Source: Saccharibacillus sacchari DSM 19268
Lineage (GTDB): Bacteria; Bacillota; Bacilli; Paenibacillales; Paenibacillaceae
DNA length: 64,000 nt
Assembly: GCF_000585395.1 (NCBI RefSeq)
Contig: NZ_KK073875.1
Span: 1,268,407-1,332,406, forward strand
Direction of reading: 5' to 3'
Below the pieces are notes generated by a model, which was not told the origin of the DNA, made no database searches, and saw only the letters and a list, made by a program, of their open reading frames with translations. Every line of letters starts with the position of its first letter. Position 1 is the stretch's first letter. The translations under genes and the position numbers were made by a program. Shown here one piece after another: positions 17,163 to 25,946 of this stretch.

Positions 17163-17516
17163 ATGGAAAAATCATTTGTTACCACCGCCGCAATCGGTGC
17201 CGCCGCAGGTGCCCTGATCGGGGCCGGAGCCGCCGTCATCGTCGCTACCGAGCGAGGCGAACGGATTCGCTATCAAGCAATGGACGCGATTGAAGCGCTG
17301 CGCGACAACGGGCCTGCCATCAACGAACGCGGTCATGCACTCGTGGAAAAAAGCCAAGAAGTGACGGGCGTCGTCAAGGAAACGCTCGGCGCGGTGAAAG
17401 AACTGAAAGAAGAATCCGTATCGGCTGCCCGCGATGTCAAATCCGACGTACAAGATTCTTTGCGTACCTCGGGCGTGGGCGGCAAGCCGACGGACGGAAG
17501 CGCGGGAAGCATTTAA
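17163..17516 (+). CDS. YtxH-like small membrane protein
   Basis: 117 aa. A glycine/alanine-rich membrane helix (about 8-28, AAIGAAAGALIGAGAAVIVA) is followed by an ERGERIR charge cluster and a long amphipathic helical tail (VKETLGAVKELKEESVSAAR), the pattern of YtxH-domain general-stress proteins. AAAGGAG stands before the ATG. Single gene between two terminators. Function of the family is not established. Confidence 0.75.
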   Translation: MEKSFVTTAAIGAAAGALIGAGAAVIVATERGERIRYQAMDAIEALRDNGPAINERGHALVEKSQEVTGVVKETLGAVKELKEESVSAARDVKSDVQDSLRTSGVGGKPTDGSAGSI

Positions 17517-17582
17517 AGACGGAAGCGCGATAATTCGTATCCGAATAAGCAGGAGCGCGTCTTGTCACAATAATGTCGCAAA

Positions 17583-17626
17583 AAAGTCCGCTAAAGGCGT
17601 TATTTGCCGATAAGCGGCTTTTTTTC
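17583..17626 (+). terminator. Rho-independent terminator after the YtxH-like gene
   Basis: AAGTCCGCT pairs with AGCGGCTT (one bulged T), extended by an inner GGC/GCC pair, followed by seven T. Confidence 0.75.
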
Positions 17627-17742
17627 GCCTAAAATCACAAAATCCCTGGCCTTTCAAGCTTCAGACCTTTACAATAAAAGCGAGGGGCTTTTCATCTCGG
17701 ACCGACCGCTCATTTTGCCCCAATCAGCAAAGGAGGGATCAC

Positions 17743-18291
17743 ATGAGAGTACGCCGGAGCGTTGAGCTCACCCTTGTTGTCGCGATTGCCGCCCTGCTCT
17801 TTTCCTACTTCTTTATTTTCAACCTCTCCTCGAATCTGCGTACGTACGGCTTCCATGCCGACGATACGATCGTGGACGAAGGTTATTCGACGGATGCCGA
17901 ACATCCGACCAAATTGATGTTGCTCGCCAATGAGCAGCAAATGGGTATTGTCGTGCTTGACGGTAAAGGCCTGGGCGTGTGGGAACACGACCCGATCGTC
18001 TCTATTCTTGAAAACCCGCAGGACGGCGAATTTGCGTCCGTCTATCTGCCGATTCTGAAGGATTGGGGCGAGCGAAGCTATACGGAAAAACACGTCTTCG
18101 CCAGCGCCTATGTTACGATCGACGAACGGCCTTTTGTTCCGAACGGACCTGATTTTTACGTGCATGCCGACTACTTCGACGTAAACGGCCGCACGCTGGT
18201 CTATGCGCATGCGATGTCGGATGAAGAAGTATTCGATCAAGAGATGGTCATTGCGCATCTGAAAGAGCAGTTAGGGATCGAAGAAGGTTGA
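17743..18291 (+). CDS. membrane-anchored protein of unknown function
   Basis: 182 aa. Short basic N-terminus, one membrane helix (about 7-27, VELTLVVAIAALLFSYFFIF), then an approximately 150-residue soluble domain expected outside the cell. That domain is acidic and contains LMLLANEQQMGIVVLDGKGLGVW, VYLPILKDWGERSYTEKHVFASAYV and FYVHADYFDVNGRTLVYAHAM; I do not recognise it. The regular beta-strand spacing suggests a compact fold. AAGGAGG precedes the ATG, and a strong terminator follows. No operon partner. Confidence 0.75.
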   Translation: MRVRRSVELTLVVAIAALLFSYFFIFNLSSNLRTYGFHADDTIVDEGYSTDAEHPTKLMLLANEQQMGIVVLDGKGLGVWEHDPIVSILENPQDGEFASVYLPILKDWGERSYTEKHVFASAYVTIDERPFVPNGPDFYVHADYFDVNGRTLVYAHAMSDEEVFDQEMVIAHLKEQLGIEEG

Positions 18292-18312
18292 TCTGAATGA
18301 CACAAAAACGGC

Positions 18313-18359
18313 AAAGAGCACGGAATCCGATCATCGTCGGATTCCGTGCTCTTTTTCAT
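18313..18359 (+). terminator. strong Rho-independent terminator
   Basis: AAAGAGCACGGAATCCGA pairs perfectly with TCGGATTCCGTGCTCTTT across a 6-base loop and ends in a T run, 21 bases after the stop of the preceding gene. Confidence 0.9.
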
Positions 18360-18436
18360 TCTTTTGCAAACCGGATCGGCTATAAGCCGCTCAAGCCCGC
18401 CGTTCCCGATTTACGTCAAACCGTCCGGCTTCAGCC

Positions 18437-19186
18437 TCAGTCTTGCGATGTCAGAATACGCGGGCCGTCTTTGGTAATCGCCAGCGTATGCTCGTACTGG
18501 GCGGAGTTCAGCCCGTCTTCCGTGCGGGCCGTCCAGCCGTTGTCGTCGCGCGAAGTCTGCCAGACTCCGACGTTGACCATCGGCTCGATGGTGATGACCA
18601 TGCCTTCCTTCAGGCGCTGGCCTTTGCCCGGCTCGCCATAATGCAGCACCTGCGGCTTTTCGTGGATCGTCGGTCCGATGCCGTGTCCGGTAAACTCGCG
18701 CACCACCGAGAAGCCTTCGGCTTCGACGTAGCTTTGGATCGCATGGCCGATATCGCCGAGACGATTGCCTGCAACCGCCTGCTCGATGCCCAGCTCCAAC
18801 GCGCGGTGCGTCACTTCCATCAGGCGGCGGTCCTGCTCGGAAATCTCGCCGACCGCGTACGTCCAAGCCGAATCGGCCAAGCCGCCGTTCAGGTTGACGA
18901 CCATGTCGATCGTCACGATGTCGCCGCTTTTGAGCGGCTGGCGTCGCGGGAAGCCGTGGCAGACTTCGTCGTTGATCGAAGCGCATGTCGCGTACTCGTA
19001 ACCGTTATAGCCTTTTTGCTCCGGCGTCGCGCCGTGCTGCTTGAGGAACTTCTCGACGAACCGGTCGATCTCCATCGTGGTCACGCCCGGTTTGATCATT
19101 TTGGCGATTTCTTTATGGCAGGCCGCCAGTACGTCGCCGGCCGCGTCCATTTTCTGAATTTCGCGTTCGCTTTTGAGTGTAATCAT
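18437..19186 (-). CDS. map: type I methionine aminopeptidase
   Basis: 249 aa, usual length for bacterial type Ia enzymes, which remove the N-terminal methionine from nascent proteins. The M24 pita-bread fold ligands are visible: TIDMVVNLNGGLADSAWT (two Asp), GHGIGPTIHEKP (His 2 and the catalytic His), TIEPMVNVG (Glu) and SAQYEHTLAITKDG (Glu). It is not next to the ribosomal-protein/secY/adk cluster where the principal map usually sits, so this is likely a second copy. Its AAGGA ribosome site is distant from the ATG (about 16 bases) and lies within an upstream hairpin. Confidence 0.93.
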   Translation of the reverse strand: MITLKSEREIQKMDAAGDVLAACHKEIAKMIKPGVTTMEIDRFVEKFLKQHGATPEQKGYNGYEYATCASINDEVCHGFPRRQPLKSGDIVTIDMVVNLNGGLADSAWTYAVGEISEQDRRLMEVTHRALELGIEQAVAGNRLGDIGHAIQSYVEAEGFSVVREFTGHGIGPTIHEKPQVLHYGEPGKGQRLKEGMVITIEPMVNVGVWQTSRDDNGWTARTEDGLNSAQYEHTLAITKDGPRILTSQD

Positions 19187-19202
19187 GGATTTATCGCTCG
19201 AT

Positions 19203-19252
19203 TCCTTGTAGATTTGAGAGTTTGAAGCTGTCGCTTCTTGCTTCTACAAGGA
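19203..19252 (-). promoter_or_regulatory. leader hairpin upstream of the methionine aminopeptidase gene
   Basis: Arms TCCTTGTAG (19203-19211) and CTACAAGGA (19244-19252) are perfectly complementary, and a nested GAAGC/GCTTC pair lies between them. On the minus strand the second arm contains the AAGGA stretch closest to the gene start, so the hairpin could mask it. Whether it is a control element is an inference. Confidence 0.4.
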
Positions 19253-19306
19253 TAACGCGCATCGCGTACGCTTGCAATATTCAACCGTTCGCGGATACCC
19301 GCCTGT

Positions 19307-20257
19307 TCAATAACTCGGCCAACCGCCGGAATCCCAGATCAAGTCGCTGATCAGCAGCTTCGGTCTGCCTTCGTCTTCCGCGTCATAGGCATGGCGAACG
19401 ATCAAATTGGCGTCGTACACGTCTTGACCGCCCGGACCTTTCCAGCGAGCATTGCCGGAATCGAGGATCGTGCCCCCGTTGTTCATCAGGCTTACGCCGT
19501 TTTTATCGACGTAGGGTCCGGTGATGTTTTTGGAACGCCCGTAAATGATTTTGTACGTGCTGTCCACGCCCGAGCAGCAGCTGTCAATCGAAGCGAACAA
19601 ATAATAGTAACCGCCGCGATACGTGATGGACGGCGCTTCGATCGCTCCGTCGTTCACGGTGCGCCGCGCGATCGAATACAGGCTGCCTGTCGGCTTCATC
19701 GTGTTTTTGTCGAGCTTGGTCAGCTTCAGCCCTCCCCAAAACGAACCGAACGCCAGCCACGGGTCTCCTTTTGCGTCGATCACGAGTTCCGGATCGATCG
19801 CGTTATAGTTCTGCGTGCCGTTGGTCGAAACGACGACGCCTTCGTCTTTCCAATTGCCCGCTCCGACGCTGCTCGCCGAAACGAGACCGATCGCGGACGT
19901 GTTTTTGGTAAACGTCGATATCGAATAGTACAACCATACTTTGCCGTTGTAAGCTTTGACGTCGGGCGCCCATACGTCCATCGGCTCCTGCTTCGGTACG
20001 TACGTTTTCCACCAAGACGGCGCGCTCAGGAAAATCTGCGGCACGCGGTAAAAGTCCGTGCCGTTGTCCGAGCGCAATACTTGCAGACCTTCGCCCGTCG
20101 AAAAGACATACCAGCTGTTGCCCTCCTTGATGATCGACGGATCGTGCACGCCGACGTCCCCGCTCAAGCCCCAATGCGCCGCATAACTTCGGGCGTCGCT
20201 GAACGTGGTTGCCATGACGACCAGAGCCAATAACAAAATAACCAGTTTGCGTTTCAT
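19307..20257 (-). CDS. abnA: secreted endo-1,5-alpha-L-arabinanase, GH43
   Basis: 316 aa with a Sec signal peptide (cleavage near RSYA-AHWG). The mature protein is a five-bladed GH43 propeller. The general base Asp is in GVHDPSIIK (about 37), the pKa-tuning Asp in NAIDPEL (about 153), and the acid Glu in GAIEAPSITYRGGYYYLFAS (about 206). MDVWAPDVKAYNGKVWLYYS is also diagnostic. It cuts alpha-1,5 bonds inside arabinan of plant pectin outside the cell. No arabinose transport or catabolic genes lie beside it. The symbol follows the secreted Bacillus enzyme of similar length. Confidence 0.88.
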   Translation of the reverse strand: MKRKLVILLLALVVMATTFSDARSYAAHWGLSGDVGVHDPSIIKEGNSWYVFSTGEGLQVLRSDNGTDFYRVPQIFLSAPSWWKTYVPKQEPMDVWAPDVKAYNGKVWLYYSISTFTKNTSAIGLVSASSVGAGNWKDEGVVVSTNGTQNYNAIDPELVIDAKGDPWLAFGSFWGGLKLTKLDKNTMKPTGSLYSIARRTVNDGAIEAPSITYRGGYYYLFASIDSCCSGVDSTYKIIYGRSKNITGPYVDKNGVSLMNNGGTILDSGNARWKGPGGQDVYDANLIVRHAYDAEDEGRPKLLISDLIWDSGGWPSY

Positions 20258-20360
20258 CTTCGCTCATTCCCTTCCGCAGTGAAATATACGCCGAATAGAT
20301 AACGCTCTCATTTTTCCGGTAACTTCAAAGTTTCGCTTGATCTCCTCTCTGCAAAGACAG

Positions 20361-20398
20361 TTTACTTAAGTTAACTTTTATGTAAATTATTAAGTAAA
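20361..20398. promoter_or_regulatory. AT-rich inverted repeats upstream of the arabinanase gene
   Basis: TTTACTTAA (20361-20369) and TTAAGTAAA (20390-20398) are exact complements. An internal palindrome, AAGTTAACTT (20368-20377), overlaps the left arm. The site lies about 100 bases upstream of the arabinanase start and is a candidate operator; it does not match the AraR consensus as I know it. Confidence 0.4.
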
Positions 20399-20476
20399 TT
20401 CTTTGCATAGACGATTTTAGGAGGACGTCGACGAAAAGTCAATATGATATTCTATAATTTGGAAAAAAGTTCGCAT

Positions 20477-20535
20477 GCAAAAAAATGGATCGGCAGCAAA
20501 GCGTTATTCTTTGCGAATCCGCTTCGCTGCCGATC
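20477..20535 (-). terminator. Rho-independent terminator of the TetM-like gene
   Basis: On the minus strand GATCGGCAGCGAAGCG pairs with CGCTTTGCTGCCGATC (one mismatch in 16), followed closely by a T run, 20 bases after the stop. Confidence 0.85.
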
Positions 20536-20554
20536 AGATCTTCCAAATTCCCGA

Positions 20555-22564
20555 CTATAATAAATGCATCGCCGCCTCCGCTTCGTCCCACGGCACCGAA
20601 TACCCTGCGCCTTTGGCGCAAAACATCGACGAAGACGTGTACAGCGGGTCGGCGTTTTTGTCGTACCCGCGGCGCGCGATCACTTCTTCCGCGTTATGGC
20701 AAGGTCGGTAGCCGCCGTAAGCCAAGCTCAGCATGCCTTTTCCCCGCGTGAACGAAGCCAGCTCCGTTCCGTAATTCATGAAAGTCGCCGCAGGCGCAAT
20801 CCCCGTCAGCAACAGATGCGTCTCGCTCGTCTCCGGCGGGTCGAAAATGCCGTGCGCCTGCTGCACGTCGGCCATGATGCGCCCCATATGCTCAAGCTCG
20901 GCGCGGATCCGGAAACGGTAGCACGGTTCGAGCAGCACGTTCTCCGCCTTTTCCAACCCCTGTCGCAGCGCCCGGAACGTCGCTTCGCGGAAATCCCCGC
21001 CGTGGGTATGCTTGTTGTGCGCGCGTCCGGTCAGCAGCGTCACCTTGACGTCGGTCAACGGCGAACCGGTCAGCAGGCCGTGATGTTCGCGCTCCCGCAC
21101 GTGCTGCCCGACCAGATTGCGGTAACCGACCGACAAATCGTCCGCATGGCAGGCATCCGCGAATATGACGCCGCTGCCTCGCTCGCCGGGCCGTATCTCC
21201 AGATGGACTTCGGCATAATGCTTCAGCGGTTCGAAATGTCCGTATCCCCGAACCGCGGCAGCTACCGTTTCCCGGTAGAGGATCTCCGGCGTGCCGAAAG
21301 TTACCTCCAAGCCGAAACGTTCCCGCAGCACGCTGACGAGGACTTCAAGCTGGATCGCGCCCATCACCCGGATCTGAAGCTCCTGCAATTCTTCTTCCCA
21401 GACCACGCCGAGCGCGGGATCTTCGTCCTCGAGCATGCGGAAAATCCGCAGGACGTCCTTGACCGGTATTTCTTTCGGAAACGATACGCTGGCGGTCAGC
21501 GTCGGCCTCATCTCGAACGGAAGCGGCTCGTCGGCGCAGTCTCCGACCGCCGCTCCGGCCCGCGTCTCCGTCAAACCGACGACCGCGAACAGATCTCCGG
21601 CATAGACGCGATCCGCCTGCGCATAGCGTTCCCCGTTATAAATCCGTATGCCGGTGACTTTTTCCTCCAGCAGGCTCTTCTCGCCGTCCTTTGCGCTTCC
21701 TTTGCTTGCGTACTGCACGAATTCCCGTACGCCGAGCGAACCTCGCAGCGCTTTGATGTACGTCAGCCGGGTACCGCTCGCGTCATGCCCGATCTTATAA
21801 ACGTTTCCCGCAAACGATTCGCCTACCGCCTGCTCTTGCGTCGCATAATTCGTTACCGTGAGCCGATCGAACTTCTCCAAAAAATCGGAAATGCCGATAT
21901 CCAGCAGCGCCGAACCGTGCAGGCACGGATAGATTCGCCTTTGCCGGATCATGTCGATCAGGGCTTGGTTCCACTCTTCGGACGTTAACCGTTCTTCCAG
22001 ATAAGCTTCCAATAACGTCTCGTCCCGCTCCGCCAAAAACATTCTGAGCGAGTCGTCCATCAGCAGCGGTTCGCCGGCTCCGCCGATCCGGAGCGCATCC
22101 GTCAGGTCCGTCGCGTCCTCCGTCAGCAGGCTGCGAATCTCGCCCAATACCCGCTCCGCGTCCGCGCCTTCCCGATCGGTTTTGTTGATGAAAAAGAACG
22201 CCGGAATCCGGTAACTCTTGAGCAATTGCCAGACCGTCTCCGTATGCCCTTCGACGCCTTCCACCGCGCTCAGCAGCACCACGGCGTAATCCATCGTGCG
22301 CAGCGCGCGCTCCATCTCGGCCGAGAAATCGGCGTGTCCCGGCGTATCGAGCAGATAGTAGGTCGATTCGTCGTACCGCATCACGGCCTGCCCCGCGAAT
22401 ACGGTGATGCCCCGCGCTTTTTCGATCTCGTGACTGTCCATAAACGCATCCCGGTGATCCACTCGTCCCCGGCTCCGAATACTGTTCGTATGATAAAGCA
22501 GCTGCTCGGCGAACGTCGTTTTCCCCGCGTCGACGTGAGCCAGCATGCCGATCGTTTTGTTCAT
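20555..22564 (-). CDS. TetM/TetO-like ribosomal protection GTPase
   Basis: 669 aa from ATG 22564 (AAAGGAG at proper distance; an in-frame TTG two codons earlier is less likely). Elongation factor G-like layout: G1 AHVDAGKTT (about 9-17), switch I ARGITV, G3 DTPGHADF, G4 NKTD, then domain II, the domain IV segment of ribosome-protection proteins (YRNLVGQHVREREHHGLLTG) and a C-terminal domain V/tail. Tet(M)-type proteins release tetracycline from ribosomes, and close paralogues are widespread in Bacillota as translation-factor GTPases of unclear role. The sequence alone does not show tetracycline resistance. Own terminator, no leader peptide identified. Confidence 0.88.
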   Translation of the reverse strand: MNKTIGMLAHVDAGKTTFAEQLLYHTNSIRSRGRVDHRDAFMDSHEIEKARGITVFAGQAVMRYDESTYYLLDTPGHADFSAEMERALRTMDYAVVLLSAVEGVEGHTETVWQLLKSYRIPAFFFINKTDREGADAERVLGEIRSLLTEDATDLTDALRIGGAGEPLLMDDSLRMFLAERDETLLEAYLEERLTSEEWNQALIDMIRQRRIYPCLHGSALLDIGISDFLEKFDRLTVTNYATQEQAVGESFAGNVYKIGHDASGTRLTYIKALRGSLGVREFVQYASKGSAKDGEKSLLEEKVTGIRIYNGERYAQADRVYAGDLFAVVGLTETRAGAAVGDCADEPLPFEMRPTLTASVSFPKEIPVKDVLRIFRMLEDEDPALGVVWEEELQELQIRVMGAIQLEVLVSVLRERFGLEVTFGTPEILYRETVAAAVRGYGHFEPLKHYAEVHLEIRPGERGSGVIFADACHADDLSVGYRNLVGQHVREREHHGLLTGSPLTDVKVTLLTGRAHNKHTHGGDFREATFRALRQGLEKAENVLLEPCYRFRIRAELEHMGRIMADVQQAHGIFDPPETSETHLLLTGIAPAATFMNYGTELASFTRGKGMLSLAYGGYRPCHNAEEVIARRGYDKNADPLYTSSSMFCAKGAGYSVPWDEAEAAMHLL

Positions 22565-22665
22565 GACCAAGCTCCTTTTGGCAAAATCGTACTTGCTTAT
22601 AACCGTACTAAGGAAACATTCCTGCGGTCAAGCGCGTTTATAAGGCAAAAGGAGGCGTTACTTCC

Positions 22666-23382
22666 ATGAAAAAGGTTCTTAAAAAACGATCGGCTGCCTT
22701 CCCGGCCGCGCTTGTCCTCCTGCTTGTCTTCATATTGAATGCCTGTTCCAGCCCCTCATACCGCGTCGTCGCCGAGATGGATTGGCCCGATATCGTCGTA
22801 ACTCCGGATGCGCTGTATACCGCTTTGGATAACGGCGTGCTGCGCGATCCAGATACGGTCACCGAAGAAATCGCGTTCACCGTCGAGCAAAAATTGTACG
22901 ATCATATCGAAGATCCCGGTTACCGGGCCAAGCCGGGAGACGCCGCTTTTTTGGATAAAGGCACGAACCTCTACCGCGTGAACGGATTCGATCCGCAAGA
23001 CCTTATAGCCGCACCGTCCGATCAGCACATCGGCGGATACCGGCTGTACGCGAGGGAAGGCTTCGACGCGCTGCCGAGTCAAGACTTGGATCGCATCCTG
23101 CAAGATCGCCCGGCTTCCATCGACGTCTATTCGGCGGGTGCGCCCGATCCGCTGCGCGAAACGTCCGGCGCGGAAGCGGCCGAATTCGCCGGACTGTTAA
23201 GCAGTCCGATTCGCGAAACCAAGCCCGGGGCCGTTGCCGGCAAAACGCCGATCGATTATCAGATCGTGCCGGATAACGGAGAGCCGATCCTGTATGCTTT
23301 TTGGCTGGCCGACGACGGAGCGGTTCGCCTGAAGGAAGGCTGGGTGCTGGACGGCGGGATTCGGAAGTTTTTGAGTCCGTGA
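22666..23382 (+). CDS. lipoprotein of unknown function, first of a tandem pair
   Basis: 238 aa. Signal peptide with lipobox LNAC (Cys about 27). The mature part is about 45% alike by eye to the next gene product, sharing NGVLRDPDTV, KPGDAAFLDKGTxLYRVxGF, IGGYRLYA and YQIVxDxGEPxLYxF. No known domain recognised. The LYRV...IGGYRLYA block suggests a small beta domain. Start supported by AGGAGG. The second copy begins 44 bases after the stop with no terminator between, so the two are a duplicated operon. Confidence 0.8.
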   Translation: MKKVLKKRSAAFPAALVLLLVFILNACSSPSYRVVAEMDWPDIVVTPDALYTALDNGVLRDPDTVTEEIAFTVEQKLYDHIEDPGYRAKPGDAAFLDKGTNLYRVNGFDPQDLIAAPSDQHIGGYRLYAREGFDALPSQDLDRILQDRPASIDVYSAGAPDPLRETSGAEAAEFAGLLSSPIRETKPGAVAGKTPIDYQIVPDNGEPILYAFWLADDGAVRLKEGWVLDGGIRKFLSP

Positions 23383-23426
23383 TCGAATAGGCGCGCGAAG
23401 CCTGCCGTAACCGAGGAGGATGAACG

Positions 23427-24146
23427 ATGAAAAAAAAGATAAATTCGAAAAACAGCATCGCAATCGCTCTGGTGCTGCTGGCCTGCATGACCCTGATCGT
23501 CGGCTGCGCGGATTGGCAGCACCGAGCTACGGTGATCGATTGGGTCGACTTCGTCAAAACCGATGACGGCACATACACGAACGTATGGAACGGCGTGCTG
23601 CGCGATCCCGATACCGTGATGCAAGACGTCGTAGGCAAAGTCCGTAAAAAATTGGACGGCAGCGTTCATAATCCGGCTTACCGCAGCAAACCCGGAGACG
23701 CCGCTTTTTTGGATAAAGGCACGGAGCTGTATCGGGTGAAAGGCTTTGCGCCGGAGGACCTGGTCGCCGTGCAATCGGATGACGACATCGGCGGATACCG
23801 ACTGTACGCGAACGACGAGTATGACGGACTGCCGAAGGCGGATTTCAAATCGATTGTGCGTGCCAAACCTTCTTCCGTCTCCGTCTACGCATTCGACGAA
23901 GTTCAGCCGAGCCGCGTCGTGTCGGGCGAGCAGGGCAAACTGCTGACCGAGATGCTTCGGCAGGCTGTCTACACGCCCGACTACTTATCCGATACCGAAC
24001 AGGAACCCGCCTCGTATCAAATCGTTTTCGATACGGGCGAACCTGTCCTATACCGCTTCTATCTGACAGATGACGGCGACACGGTAAGGTTTCGCTCCGA
24101 CTATCAAGTGAAGGATGATATCCGAGACTTTTTAAAACTCCCGTGA
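23427..24146 (+). CDS. lipoprotein of unknown function, second of a tandem pair
   Basis: 239 aa, paralogue of the preceding lipoprotein. Lipobox IVGC (Cys about 28). Shared blocks are NGVLRDPDTV (about 50-59), KPGDAAFLDKGTELYRVKGF (about 85-104), DDIGGYRLYANDEYDGLP and the C-terminal YQIVFDTGEPVLYRFYLTDDGD. GAGGAGG precedes the ATG. A strong terminator follows. The pair probably arose by local duplication; different signal peptides and middle regions show the copies have diverged for some time. Confidence 0.8.
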   Translation: MKKKINSKNSIAIALVLLACMTLIVGCADWQHRATVIDWVDFVKTDDGTYTNVWNGVLRDPDTVMQDVVGKVRKKLDGSVHNPAYRSKPGDAAFLDKGTELYRVKGFAPEDLVAVQSDDDIGGYRLYANDEYDGLPKADFKSIVRAKPSSVSVYAFDEVQPSRVVSGEQGKLLTEMLRQAVYTPDYLSDTEQEPASYQIVFDTGEPVLYRFYLTDDGDTVRFRSDYQVKDDIRDFLKLP

Positions 24147-24176
24147 AGGAAAAACTTCAACCGCGATTTCCGCGCC

Positions 24177-24218
24177 AAAAAGCGAAAGTCCCTCGGAAAC
24201 GGGGATTTTCGCTTTTTT
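24177..24218 (+). terminator. Rho-independent terminator after the lipoprotein pair
   Basis: AAAAAGCGAAA-G-TCCC pairs with GGGGA-TTTTCGCTTTTT around an 8-base loop and ends in six T. Confidence 0.85.
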
Positions 24219-24268
24219 CGTTTAATAGCGTTTGCTTGCGGATTTTCTCGGCGTTCGTCCCGACCTAC

Positions 24269-25783
24269 TTAATCCTGCGTCACTTTCTCCCGGTCTTTGC
24301 CTTTATCCGACTCGCCCGCGTTTTTGTTCGCCGCGTCGCGGTCCTGCTGCATTTCCTCGACCGACTTCACTTTGAGGCGCGCCGCGCCTTGATTGCCTTC
24401 GCGGGTCGGGATGAGGTTGCCGGAAGCCAGCCGTCCCTTCGCTTCCGCGATGGCGTCGCCGTACTGAGGCAGCCATTTTTCCCCGGCTACCAGCATTTCG
24501 TCGACCATCTGCCAGATCTCTTTCGGATTGCAAACGGCGCCGACGAGCGGGTCCATCATGAAGGCCTGGCGCAGCAGCTTGTCGTCGCCGCGTACCGCCG
24601 CTTCCACTGCCAAACGCTGCACGGAGATGCTCACATTGCACACGGCAGCCGCTCCGAGCGGCAGGTCGCCCACGACCGGCATCGAGATGCCGTTGCGATC
24701 GACGTAGCCGGGCGCTTCGATAATCGCATCGGCCGGCAGATTGGTGATCACGCCGCCGTTGATCGTGTTGAAATGCCCCCGGTACACGCGTCCCGTTTCC
24801 AAGCCTTCCACGATATAGGAACCATGTTCCTCGCCGCGATGTCCCGCACCGTACTGTAGCGCCGGGTCTTTAAGCCAGTTGGGGAAATCGGTCTCGAACC
24901 AGTTGCGCCCTTCGGTACATACGCGCAGATAACCGCCCGTCTCGCCGTTGATCCAGCTGCCCAGATCGATCCATTCCTGAATCTCGTCGCTGCGTTTGCG
25001 GTACCACGGCACGTATTCGCTCAGGTGGCCGTTCGATTCCGTGCTGTAGTAGCCGAAGCGGCGCAGCATATCGATCCGGACTTTTTCTGTGCGGCTGTAT
25101 TCCGGGTGTTTCTCGAACGCTTCCAGCAGCCCTTCCGTCAAATCGCGGCCTTCGTGCGCAGCGGAGATGTACCATGTCTGGTGATTGATGCCCGCGCAGA
25201 TAATATCCACATCTTTTTTATCCAGTCCATATACGTCCGCGATCTGATGATGGCCGTGCTGCACGCCGTGACACAAGCCGATCGTTTTCACGCCGCCGTA
25301 GACGTTGCACGCCCAGGTAAGCATCGCCATCGGATTGGAGTAGTTAAGCAGCAACACGTCCGGCGCCGCCTTTTCCCGAATATCCCGACAGATCTCCAGC
25401 ATCTCGGCGATGCCGCGCTGTCCGTACATGATGCCGCCCGCCGACAGCGTATCGCCGACGCACTGATCGACGCCGTACTTGAGCGGAATGTCCACGTCGG
25501 TCGCGAACGCTTCCAGCCCGCCGACGCGGATTGTACAAAATACGTACTTGGCTCCTTGCAGAGCTTCGCGCCGATCCGTCGTCGGACGTATCTTGATCGA
25601 AAGCCCGTTCTCGTCGATATCCCGTTGGCACAGTTCCGTCACCATGTCGAGATTGCGGCGATCGATATCCATGAACGACACGTCGATGTTCGCAAATTCA
25701 GGTACGCTGAGCAAGTCGCGCAGCAGTCCCCGCGTGAATCCGATACTTCCCGCGCCGATAAAAGCTACTTTGAATCTTGTCAT
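24269..25783 (-). CDS. GH4 family alpha-galactosidase/alpha-glucosidase
   Basis: 504 aa. NAD- and Mn-dependent glycosidase family 4: Rossmann motif FIGAGSIGFTRGLLRDLL (about 8-25), the family block DQCVGDTLSAGGIMYGQRG, the metal-binding GLCHGVQHGHHQIA (about 170, with the catalytic-site Cys and His) and GINHQTWYIS (about 198). The C-terminal 40 residues are charged and dispensable-looking. GH4 enzymes hydrolyse glycosides inside the cell by a redox mechanism. The GLCHxVQ motif is typical of the MelA/alpha-galactosidase branch, but the exact sugar is not certain. An AraC-type regulator is encoded directly upstream on the same strand, 163 bases away. Confidence 0.88.
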   Translation of the reverse strand: MTRFKVAFIGAGSIGFTRGLLRDLLSVPEFANIDVSFMDIDRRNLDMVTELCQRDIDENGLSIKIRPTTDRREALQGAKYVFCTIRVGGLEAFATDVDIPLKYGVDQCVGDTLSAGGIMYGQRGIAEMLEICRDIREKAAPDVLLLNYSNPMAMLTWACNVYGGVKTIGLCHGVQHGHHQIADVYGLDKKDVDIICAGINHQTWYISAAHEGRDLTEGLLEAFEKHPEYSRTEKVRIDMLRRFGYYSTESNGHLSEYVPWYRKRSDEIQEWIDLGSWINGETGGYLRVCTEGRNWFETDFPNWLKDPALQYGAGHRGEEHGSYIVEGLETGRVYRGHFNTINGGVITNLPADAIIEAPGYVDRNGISMPVVGDLPLGAAAVCNVSISVQRLAVEAAVRGDDKLLRQAFMMDPLVGAVCNPKEIWQMVDEMLVAGEKWLPQYGDAIAEAKGRLASGNLIPTREGNQGAARLKVKSVEEMQQDRDAANKNAGESDKGKDREKVTQD

Positions 25784-25946
25784 GAAGATCCCCTCCGATT
25801 GTAAAAGTTACACCCTGCCGTCAAGGTTAACTTGCACGTTCATCTTAGCAGGAGGCGCCATGATAGCGTTATCAATATCGTGACTACTTTGGCGAAGAAG
25901 TGTCAAATATCCTCACCTTTTCATCAGGCATCACGAATTGGCGCGT

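Noticed and set aside
20564-21988. 474-aa plus-strand open frame opposite the TetM-like gene
   Set aside because: Mirror frame of a strongly recognised GTPase; no family resemblance of its own.
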